From Perognathus longimembris pacificus (taxonomy: Eukaryota; Chordata; Mammalia; Rodentia; Heteromyidae), in assembly GCF_023159225.1 (NCBI RefSeq), contig NC_063169.1:58863934-58927933 (forward strand): 64,000 nt of DNA. Direction: 5' to 3'. How positions within the stretch are numbered: the first letter of the stretch is position 1; every line of letters starts with the position of its first letter. Of this stretch, positions 55,712 through 64,000 are shown piece by piece. The notes beneath the pieces were generated by a model that saw only the letters and a list, made by a program, of their open reading frames with translations, was not told the origin of the DNA and ran no database searches. Made by a program: the position numbers and the translations under genes.

Positions 55712-55965
55712 TGTAATAGCCAGGCACAGCCGTTCATGCCTCTAATCCCAATTATGTGGGAGATGGAGATGGGAAAACCTCAATTCGAGGCTAGTCTGTC
55801 CAAAAAGTGAGATTCTATCTCAAAGATCAAGCCAGGCAATAGTGGTACATGTCTGTAATGCCAAACATGTGAGAACCTATATGAAAAATAACTGAAAAAA
55901 GAAAACTGGAGGTGTAGCCCAAGTGTTAGAAGTGTTGCATAGCAGGTGTAATGTCTCAGACCATC
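55712..55965 (+). mobile_element. B1-type SINE(s), degenerate
   Basis: 'ccgttcatgcctctaatccc', 'caattcgaggctagtctg', then 'ggaggtgtagcccaagtg'. Confidence 0.7.
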
Positions 55966-56504
55966 AGAAAAAAGAAAAGAAAATAGTGAGGCTCTGCTCA
56001 GAAAGATTGTCCCCAGAATGTCCCCAGGTGCCATCTTCTAGTTAAACTCTGCTTGTGTGGAGACTGCCGTATAGTTACAGGATGTAAATGGACCCTTCTC
56101 TTTTCAGCCCACTATTTACCCCCCCACCCACCCCGCGCCAAGTTGCCTGAGGTTGAAATACCCAAGGTGCCACGATTCAGAAAGCCTTCACCATTAAAGT
56201 TGTATAGAAACAAACCACAGCCAAAGATGTGACACATCCCCTCAACTCTCCTCCCCACCCTCCTGCAGAGCTAGAAGATAGTTTCATCCTTAAAACAAGA
56301 ACACAGATCAAAAGGAAGATTCTGAGAAGAACGAGATCTTAGAAATTAAAACTATGATGTCAGGAATGAAATTCAGCAGAGGCTGGATTGGTGGATTGCA
56401 AAAGAGGTAAATCCTTAATGATCACCTGTTTTAAGAAGAAGCAGTACAAGCATAGTTGTGTTCGCTTTGTGTAAAAGTGACTCTTGCTAATTTATATGAC
56501 AAGC
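55966..56504. other. Unassigned intron 2 sequence
   Basis: Contains a C-rich stretch at about 56118-56135; nothing recognised. Confidence 0.4.
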
Positions 56505-56700
56505 GGTAAGCCTGGGCTTTGTGGTGATGACTGTAATCCCAGCTACTTGGGAGGTGGAGGTAAGGAGGATCAGGAAGTTCCCAGCCAGATCTGACAAAAT
56601 TAGTGAGACTCCATCTCAAAAGCAAAACAAAACAGAATGAAAATGATTGGAGGTGCGGTTCAGGTGGTAGAGTGCTTGCCTAGCAGTATTGCAAGGGGAA
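56505..56700 (+). mobile_element. B1 plus ID-like SINE
   Basis: 'gtgatgactgtaatcccagc', 'gtgagactccatctcaaaag', then 'ggcttcaggtggtagag'-like ID sequence near 56655. Confidence 0.75.
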
Positions 56701-57279
56701 TGAGAACAGAAGAGGTGCTTTTGGATTTCAGGTTTGGAGGTTTTGGCCTCAGGTTGCTTTTGGGCCTGTGGCTTCAGAGCAGTGGAGAGGTAGGGGGAGA
56801 CTGGGGTTACATTGTCCCTTCAAGGGCACAAGACCTCCCACTCCGCCTCTGCTGGGCCCACCTCCTGAAGCTTCCAGCCCCTCCCTGCAGCTCCATTCTA
56901 GGCAGTAAGGCTTGAACACCCTGGCCTTGGAGACCCAAAGTGTCACTGGGATGTTCAGAGATGTAGAAGCTGGTAATGAGGAAACCAAGGGGGAAAGTCT
57001 GCTCCTTTGAAACAGGACTGGGACAAGGTCTGGTTTCATTTTCATCTTATTAGATTTACAACAAGCGGTGCACTTATTACTCATCTAAAAGCAGAAATAC
57101 GCCACGAGACATTTCCTTTAGAAATCATTATATTCCTTTCTTTTTTTTTTTTTTTAGTAGTAGAGAAAATGCTGCCTAACAGTATGGTCCAATAATCTTT
57201 GCATTATGCCATCCTGTTAATATTTTCCTGTAGTGCTTTCTTCAGCACTGATTTCTTTTTAAATGTTTTTTTTTTTTTT
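56701..57279. other. Unassigned intron 2 sequence
   Basis: GC-richer at 56.75-56.95 kb with open frames on both strands; no exon evidence. Confidence 0.4.
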
Positions 57280-57455
57280 TAGCCCCACAGTCTACCATTT
57301 TGAACCACAGAGCCACTTGGACCTTTCTGGTGGTTACTTGGAGAGAAGAGTCTCGCGGCCTTTCCTGCCTGGGCTGCCTTGCAAATGCAATCCTCAGATC
57401 TCAGCCTCCTGAGTAGCTAGGGTTACAGATGTGATCCCATGGCGCCTGGCCCCAG
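57280..57455 (-). mobile_element. B1/ID SINE (reverse)
   Basis: 'ctaccattttgaaccacag' to 'gtagctagggttacagatg'. Confidence 0.8.
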
Positions 57456-57725
57456 CACTGGTTTCTTGCTAGGTTTCCTCATATTTTTCTGACCCTCCTG
57501 CCAGTGGTTTTAGAACTCATCTAGATCATCACGTCATGCGTGGGGATTATAACTAGTGAAATTATTCCACCACAAGGTTCTCTCATGACAGCCATGTGTT
57601 TTCTGTGTAGCTGATGAGGATGCCAATCTGTTCTGCTTGGCATTTCAAACTTGTGGTGTACTCTAGAACTGAGACTCCCCATGAGCAGGCTTTATAGCTG
57701 AAGTGGTTTCTTCTAAGCATTTTCT

Positions 57726-57727
<2 letters not shown>

Positions 57728-57806
<79 letters not shown>

Positions 57807-57808
57807 CT
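57728..57808 (+). repeat. (ATCT)n tetranucleotide repeat
   Basis: About 20 units, one TTT interruption; an ID fragment follows (57815-57875). Confidence 0.97.
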
Positions 57809-57875
57809 CAGGGGGGTACTGGGTTGGAACTCAGGGTTGCACACTCTTACCTGCTGAGTTATGCCTCCCGCCATC

Positions 57876-58902
57876 TTTCTATCCAGCATTTTCTGACGTG
57901 CTGAGCACTCTGGGTAGGGAGTGGCCTCCTGCTTGGCCTGTCAGGTATAACTGGATGTGTGTTCTGATACCATAGCCGCCCACAGTGCTGCAGACCTGCC
58001 CGGTGCTGGAGGGGCCTCACCTAGTTCCTTTGAGGAATCTCAAGCGAAGAAGGAGAAAATGGTTTCCACTCAGATGACACGTGTATCAAGCGGCAGAAGT
58101 GTGTGATACTATTACAGAAAACATGCAACACACTCCTAGACATGAAAACAGGCTGGTCAGGCCAACCTTACACTAGAAATATAAGCTGAAGGCACAGGAA
58201 AACAAGAAGAGGGGAGGGGTGGGGAAGGAGGAAGGATCATGTCCTATTTCCTTCCCTGTTACAGTGCCTTGTTCGTCTGTTGGCAGGAACAAGTGAGAAA
58301 GTCACCAAAATGGAGCTGGATCTGGTAGAGAAACTTGCCAGAATCTGTTTGTAACTTCGCTTAAGGGAAGTGCTAGGTGATTACTCTTCTAGAACAGTCC
58401 ATATCATCATGCCCTGGAAATTTGGCAGCATTTGATTTTGGAGGTGCTCTGGGGTGGGGCCCTGGAGCATAACTCTAGCAGAGCCCGGTGCCTCCCTTCT
58501 CATGGAGGTTTTCTGTTTTATTGGATGTTATAGGCATCAGTGGCTGGCTGAGGAAAGCAACTTGTCCCCATAGGCTAATGGTTCTGTTATTCCCCATGCT
58601 GGGTACATGCTGATACTCAGAGAGTGTTGCAATATAAATAAGATCAGGTGTCTTTCTATTTGTCTGGCTGCAACTAAAAGGCATGGGGTAGAAACAGAAA
58701 TGAAATAGGTTTTGTTAGCCCTGCCTGTCTGGTAGCCTTGCTGTGCAAGCCTAGGTGTGCAAACCTACTTTTAGAAAAAAAAATATGAAAGCCCTTTTCA
58801 CAGTGAATGAAACTATGTTCAATCCACTAGGAACAACATGCAGATTTTCTAGATGTATCTGATATTTATATCTTACAACAGTGACATACGTTTGTCTGTC
58901 TG
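57876..58902. other. Repeat-poor intron 2 block
   Basis: About 1 kb with no recognised repeats or exons. Confidence 0.4.
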
Positions 58903-58975
58903 TTGATCAATCTATCTATCATCCATCTGTCTACCTGCCTGTCTATCTATCTATCTGTCTATCTATCTATCTAGT
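58903..58975 (+). repeat. Imperfect ATCT/GTCT tetranucleotide repeat
   Basis: Mixed ATCT, GTCT and CATC units over about 70 bases, abutting a reverse SINE. Confidence 0.92.
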
Positions 58976-58977
58976 TA

Positions 58978-59190
58978 TTCTGATCCGGGGCTTGAACTCC
59001 GGCCAGGATGCTGTCCCTCAACGTTGGTGCTCTACCACTTGAGTCCCAGCCCTACTGCTGGCCTTCTGGTGGTTAATTGGGGGTAAGAATCTCACAGAAT
59101 TTCCTGCTTGGGTGGGCTTTGAACCTCAATCCTCAGATCTCAGCCTCCTGAGTAGCTGGGATTACAAGCATGTGCCACTGGTACCTGGCT
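58978..59190 (-). mobile_element. B1/ID composite SINE (reverse)
   Basis: 'gatccggggcttgaactccgg' to 'gctgggattacaagcatgtg'. Confidence 0.87.
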
Positions 59191-59949
59191 TGATTTAGGT
59201 TTATAATTCCTTATTCTGATCATGGACCCTTTTAGGACTTTAATGAATCCACACAGTATTTTTAGATGTCCAAGATGAAATGTATGAGCTTTAGAGGAAA
59301 CCAGTTATATTGACAGATAGTTATCAAATTGTCAAAGCCGGTGATGCATGTACTTTGTTATTGCCTTCAGAAATAAACTTCCTTAGCTCTGAGTGCTCTA
59401 CTGTTCCGAAGGGTGATGGACCAGATGAAAAATTTCCAGGGCATCTGCTACAACTAGTGGCTGCTGTGAGTGAGAAAGGTAGTTTTAATACTGAGGATTG
59501 ACCTCAGGGCCTCACACTTGTTAGGCTGTGCTATGGAAGCATGCCTCTAGCTCTTTTTTTGCATGGGCTATTTTTTGTTTTTATTTATTTCGTTCTTTTT
59601 AGCCTTGGGCAGGACCTCAGGAGGCTTGGTGGTGGGGTCTTGGGCAGGGCAGTGTAGAGATCTGGAGCCCAGAGCCTTGAGCAATAACTCCTTCCTTATG
59701 CAGGGACAAAGGAGTATAAATGTGACCCGAGGCAGAGCTGCGCAGACACAGGGACCCAAAGCCTGACCGGAGTAGTGTGCACCTTAGCTTCTCCTTCTTC
59801 CCCATAGTTCCCCTCTTGTGCTCTGTGTGCTGCCACTTCACCCTCAATGGATCACTCCTTGGGAGCAGCAGCCTTTTTGTGCTAATCCCTTAATCTCCAG
59901 CGCCTAGGGGACCTTCAACAGATACTCACTGACTGGGTGAATAAATCAC
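59191..59949. other. Unassigned intron 2 sequence
   Basis: A SINE scrap at 59490-59560. 59880-59945 resembles an L2 3' end ('caacagatactcactgactg'). Confidence 0.4.
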
Positions 59950-60190
59950 TCATCCATCCATCCATCCATCCATCCATCCATCCATCCATCCCTCCATCCC
60001 TCCACCCATCCATCCATCCATCTATCCATCCATCCGTCTGCCCACACATCCACCCACCTATCCATCCATACACCTACCCGTCCACCCATCCATCCACCCA
60101 TCCACCATTCATCCATCCTTCTTTCCATCTTCATCCACCCACGCATCCATCCATCTCTCCATTCCTCCCTCCATCCCTCCCTCCCTCCCC
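59950..60190 (+). repeat. (CCAT)n tetranucleotide array
   Basis: About 240 bases of CATC/CCAT units. The first 45 bases are perfect; the rest is increasingly diverged with CCCT variants. Confidence 0.95.
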
Positions 60191-60807
60191 TCACCTATCC
60201 ATTCCTGCTTGGGTTAATCTTGAGATTGAGTGTGGCTCTGTGTCTGGCCATGATCCACCTCTTTCTGTAGTAGCTGGGTGGCAGGTGTATACCGTCAGTA
60301 CCTGGCTTAGTTTCATACTAGAAGAAGACACCGATTTCACTTGGTGAAAAAGTTTGTTTTTCCTAAGTTCACAGATCTTCGTAATCAAGAAACTAGTTTC
60401 AAGTACATATTTGTTTGTTCCAGCGTGCCTGTGGCAGCAGGGTCATTTGAAGAATGTTTGATCACAGATGAGCATTTTAAGTGAAAATAACTTTTTGATG
60501 AGAGCCCTGTGCTGCGCCTGATCAGCACGATACAACTTTGTGGGGTCTGTCCTCTTATATGCATGGGCCAATCTTAACAATTGCCTACGGGATAAGCATT
60601 ATGACTTGACAGATCTGGGATGAGAGGGTGGGGTCAGGGGGGTTTCCTTAAGGTAACTTCAGGATCTTAGGGTGGGGGAACCTTGTTCAGGGTCGGGCCT
60701 AGGCAACCTGCATTATGCTAGTGACTGGTGTGAATGTGTGTGTGTGCATGTGTGTGTGTATGTAGTGAGCTACGGTTGGCAGAAAGATGCAGTTGGCACT
60801 TGACTCA

Positions 60808-61010
60808 ATAATATTTTTTTTAAATTTTTATTGTCAAACTGATGTACAGAGAGGTTACAGTTTCATACATTAGGCATTGGATACATTTCTTGTACTGTTT
60901 GTTACCTCCTCCCTCATTCCCCCCTCCCTTCTCCCCCTTCCCCTCTCCCCCCTTGAGTTGTTCAGTTGATTTACACTGAACAGTTTTGCAAGTATTGCTT
61001 TTGTAGTCAT
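60808..61010 (-). mobile_element. L1 3' end (reverse), rodent-type
   Basis: T-rich start, 'ttattgtcaaactgatgtac', 'agaggttacagtttcatac', then a C-rich pyrimidine tract (60905-60955). This is the antisense of a lineage L1 3' UTR. The flanking repeat 'catttgactcaataatatt' occurs at both ends (about 60797-60815 and 61010-61026), consistent with a target duplication. Confidence 0.65.
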
Positions 61011-61026
61011 TTGACTCAATAATATT

Positions 61027-62984
61027 TCTAATCCTGACGTTTGAGAACATGTATTATTCACTTCATTAATGGATGGCTTCCTAAAAGCTCTAGGGATTCC
61101 TTGGGAAGATACAGAATTGAAAAACCTGATGGAAATGTTTGTGAGAACAAGCTCTCTTGCAAGCCCTGGACATTTAAAATTCTTTTCAATCCTTAAATTT
61201 TCTACCTTGTCTTCTGGCTCAGATTCTCCTGTGGCTGGAATTGAAAGAAAAAAAGAAAACATAAGGAGAGGGGAGGTTGGTGCTCGGCTTTCTCTGTGAT
61301 AAGGAGGTGTTTGGTAGCCATGCAGATCTTGCTGTCCTGGGCAGATGAGGGCTGTCACAGGGTTTGATAGGAAGGCTGCCGGCTCCTGGCTGAGGCTCCA
61401 GGTTGCAGAGCAGATTGGGCTCTGCTCACAGCAGGAATGCAACCATTCTGGTTGGGGCAGTTGGGAGGGACTCATCTCTCCTCAGTTCCCATCGGTGGGG
61501 CCCTGTGTTTTTAATGTGAGTGTCAGCAGAGCACCTTCTCCAGCCCGGGGTGCATCTGTGTGGCTGTAGGAAATATGTACTGCTTGTTTGGGAACCCGAA
61601 GCTCACTGGGAGGACGCGCTGAGCCAGCCCGGAATGGAGGTGAGATCCGAATCCCAGCATGGAGCCAGCCCGGAGCCACATGCAGGTAAAGGAGACTCGC
61701 CCAGAATATGGTGGTGGTTACTTAGCCTTTCCTGTGTTACTACAGGGAGGCAAGACTGACTTCAATCAACCAACAACTAGGGTAAAAAAAATGACTGAGC
61801 AATGAAAAGATTAGTCCTCAGATGACTTAAAAAAAATTCTCCTGATAGCATGAACCATGTTTGTTGCACATAAAGGATTTGACAGTGTCAAACACTGAGA
61901 ACATTCTGGAACCACGATGCACTGCTGGCTAAGGCTTTTGGGCCTAGGCCGGACCATTGCCGGTCAGCACTAGAGAATTTCTCAGTGCCTGGCTGGCATT
62001 TGCTGCCTGACTATTGAAATATGAATGACTTGAGTCCAGCGTCTAATGATACGCTGTGAACTTCTTTGGCTTCCCTCTGAATGCCCAGAAATGTCTGTAG
62101 TATGGAAGTCATGTGGGGGATAGAAATCATCTAGACTCTCCCCCAAATTTTCAATGAGTAGAGGGGCTGTAGCTGAGGTGTTGTTCCAAATCTCCAACAG
62201 CTGAGTCATGAATGGTTACTCCTGTGCTTATTTGTCTGTCAGCCTCCTGGCTCGTTCTTTCTCTGGCTTGTCATTTATTCCAGTTGTATGGGTGCCAGGT
62301 TATTGGGATAGGCTGCTTGGAAACAAAACAATCCCCCTCATACAGGCTGAGGAACACAGGGCTCCATACCCTGTGATGGAGAGGAGAGGCAGGCTGGGAG
62401 AGAGACATCCTAGGTGCTGGCGAACCAGGCGTTAGGAAGGATTGAGGCCTAGAGTTGTGCACTTCCAGGGACGATCAGTGAATGTTTCTTGGAGGTGGCA
62501 GAGAAAGGTGTGGAAGGAAAGAATTCCAGGCTGAAGGGGGAAAGTCTGTCAAGGCAGATTATTCAGTGAGTCACAGGGTGAGCGGGAATCACATGGCTGG
62601 ATGAGGTTTTGTGTTTATGGATGCACCCTCTCTTGGCCAGTTGTTCTATCCAGCCACACACCACAGAACTCCAGGACACCCTTGCCTAGAGCCTTTCCTT
62701 TGCCTGACATGCTGGGCCCCAGCCATGCCTAGCTTCTCCTACTCTGTCTGGGGTTGGTTGTGGGGTTAAATTGTGCTGATCCCCCCACCCAACCTGCCTG
62801 TTTGTTTGCTAATTGCCTTGTTTACCTGTTTGTTTATGTCTGTGTGGATAGGTCCCTGAAACAAGGCAGGTAACAAGATGGCCTTCCTCCCTACTGTATC
62901 CATGGCTGTGTCCACGGTGCCCCGTTCTGTGTGTGCACTGGATCCTTGGTGAGGGAGAAATGAAAAGACATCACTTGAAAAAGC
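61027..62984. other. Long repeat-free block of intron 2 containing the candidate alternative exon
   Basis: Nearly 2 kb without interspersed repeats. 61.3-61.7 kb is GC-richer with scattered CpGs. The longest minus-strand frame (60870-61475) partly overlaps the L1 end and is not credible. Confidence 0.45.
61520..61685 (+). other. Candidate alternative first exon in intron 2 (possible B-utrophin exon)
   Basis: This is a GC-enriched, repeat-free block in the last part of the window. An ATG at 61634 opens 17 codons (MEVRSESQHGASPEPHA) plus one base and ends exactly at the donor CAG|GTAAAG (exon end 61685). The junction is phase 1, the phase needed to splice to utrophin exon 3. The same frame is open upstream to 61520 without another ATG. 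B-utrophin is known to start in intron 2 and to encode a short unique N-terminus, reported as 31 residues in human, so the length does not match simply. An alternative donor GTGAGA follows at 61640. The call is inference. Confidence 0.3.
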
Positions 62985-63080
62985 ACTTGTGCTGCTGGCG
63001 GGGTGGTCCAGCTGTAGAGCACCCGAGCCTCGCAAACTTGAAGCCCTGAATTCAATCCCTAGTACCTCCAGGAAAGAAGA
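62985..63080 (+). mobile_element. ID-like SINE monomer
   Basis: 'gcggggtggtccagctgtag' to 'gaattcaatccctagtacc'. Confidence 0.65.
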
Positions 63081-63369
63081 GGCACTCGTAATGTCACTGA
63101 TAGTCCTGGGTATTTCTTGAAGGCTGAGGTAATTCATACCTAGCATCCCAGCTGAGAATTTTACTTCCTTGGGTATCACCTCCAAGGAGTTAATTTGGAA
63201 TTTGGAAGGTGTAAATTGTGGGGGGAAAAAACCCAAAACAAACCTAAGGATTTAAAAAAATTGAGTATATAAGGAAGCAAGAAATGCTACTTGGAATACT
63301 TGAGTTTTAAACAAAAGGGAAACTAACCAGTTTAACGTAATTTTATACTTTTTTTTATTACTTTATGTG

Positions 63370-63595
63370 TGCCTGTGCTGGTACTGGAGCTTGAACTCAA
63401 GGACTTATGCTTTTTCCTTTACTTTCTTGCATGTGGCTGGTCCTCTCTACCACTTGAGCCATGCCTTCAGTCCAGCATTTTGCTGTTTAGTTGGAGATTG
63501 TGTCTCCAGAACTTTCCTGTCCAAGCTGGCTTCAAACCAAGATCCTCCTGAGTAGCTAGGATTATAGGCATTAGCCACTGGTGCCTGACTGATGA
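63370..63595 (-). mobile_element. B1/ID composite SINE (reverse)
   Basis: 'gctggtactggagcttgaac' to 'gctaggattataggcattag'. Confidence 0.82.
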
Positions 63596-63699
63596 TTTAT
63601 TCTTATCTGTCTTGGAGTACTTATTCGTCTAATTATTGATACTATTTCTAGCCCACTTAAACACTTTTCATTATATAGCCAGTGATGTTCTCACACTGA

Positions 63700-64000
63700 T
63701 GACAATTTTTTTTTCTTTTGAGATACTTGGGATATAACCTAGGGCCTCAGGCCACCGAGGTGCTCAGCCAGACACGATTCTTTTTATTCAGTACAGAGTT
63801 CATGTGGCAGACCTTCTTTACCTACAGGATCAATTTTGTTAGATTTTTCTACTTATTTTGTCTGATTTTATGTGTGTATGTATTCATACAGGGTCCTGCC
63901 ATGTAGCCCATTCTGGCTTTAAAGTCATCATAGAGTCCAGGCTGGTCTTACTTTATGAAATTTATTATTTTTTTTGCGCTAGGATTATAGGCATGTGCCA
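63700..64000 (-). mobile_element. ID scrap and B1-type SINE (reverse), cut by the window end
   Basis: 63720-63765 is ID-like. 63885-64000 shows 'ctggctttaaagtcatc' and 'gctaggattataggcatgtg' before the window stops. Confidence 0.6.

Larger units (their letters stand above)
31291..64000 (+). other. UTRN: UTRN intron 2, 5' part (continues beyond the window)
   Basis: It begins with the canonical donor GTAAGT. No further recognisable utrophin exon (for example exon 3 encoding the start of the CH domain) occurs in the remaining 32.7 kb, consistent with the known very large second intron. In human, an enhancer (DUE) and promoter B are reported in this intron; candidate blocks are listed separately. 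Confidence 0.85.

Noticed and set aside
59950..60190. Possible CRISPR-like array
   Set aside because: Simple tetranucleotide repeat without spacers in a mammalian genome.
59937..60347. Frame of repeated 'HPSI' units
   Set aside because: Translation of the CCAT array; not a gene.
60870..61475. 201-codon open frame on the minus strand
   Set aside because: Its 3' part runs through the antisense L1 end and its pyrimidine tract; no domain is recognisable.
61559..61618. ATG at about 61574 as the start of the candidate alternative exon
   Set aside because: The frame closes at a TGA after 15 codons, before either donor, so it cannot join utrophin exon 3.

Overview
The window is mammalian nuclear DNA, very probably from a heteromyid or geomyid rodent (pocket mouse or kangaroo rat group). 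The evidence is the abundance of two composite SINE types. One is a dimer of two tRNA-like (ID-type) monomers. The other has a B1-like left part joined to the same ID-like right monomer. Old L1, L2 and MIR relics, many purine/pyrimidine tracts and CA/GT microsatellites also fit a rodent genome. The species call is inference.

The only gene I can identify is the 5' end of utrophin (UTRN), on the + strand. About 1-23.4 kb is upstream flank: repeats and anonymous DNA with no exon I recognise. About 23.4-25.7 kb is a CpG island holding the promoter A region (E-box, degenerate N-box position, GC boxes) and a noncoding first exon that probably ends at the CAG|GTAAGC donor at 24469/24470. Intron 1 runs from 24470 to 31112. 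Exon 2 (31113-31290) carries the last 99 nt of the 5' UTR and the first 26 codons, beginning [15 protein letters not shown], the N-terminus of A-utrophin just before its actin-binding domain. From 31291 to the window end is the 5' part of the large intron 2. No other coding exon is recognisable; nearly all long open frames are GC-island or simple-repeat artefacts.

Intron 2 holds many SINEs, a probable solo LTR (about 41.4-41.95 kb), degenerate MaLR-like sequence (53.75-54.08 kb), long CCT, ATCT and CCAT tracts, and several repeat-free blocks that may be regulatory. The most interesting is 61.3-61.7 kb. It contains a short ATG-initiated frame ending at a good splice donor in phase 1, the phase needed to join utrophin exon 3. 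This makes it a candidate alternative (B-type) first exon, unproven.

I see no prokaryotic-style system, CRISPR array or new multigene system. The points worth checking are the altered N-box, the ATG-free 5' UTR with a complementary U14/A13 pair, the candidate alternative first exon, and a set of young SINEs with perfect target-site duplications.
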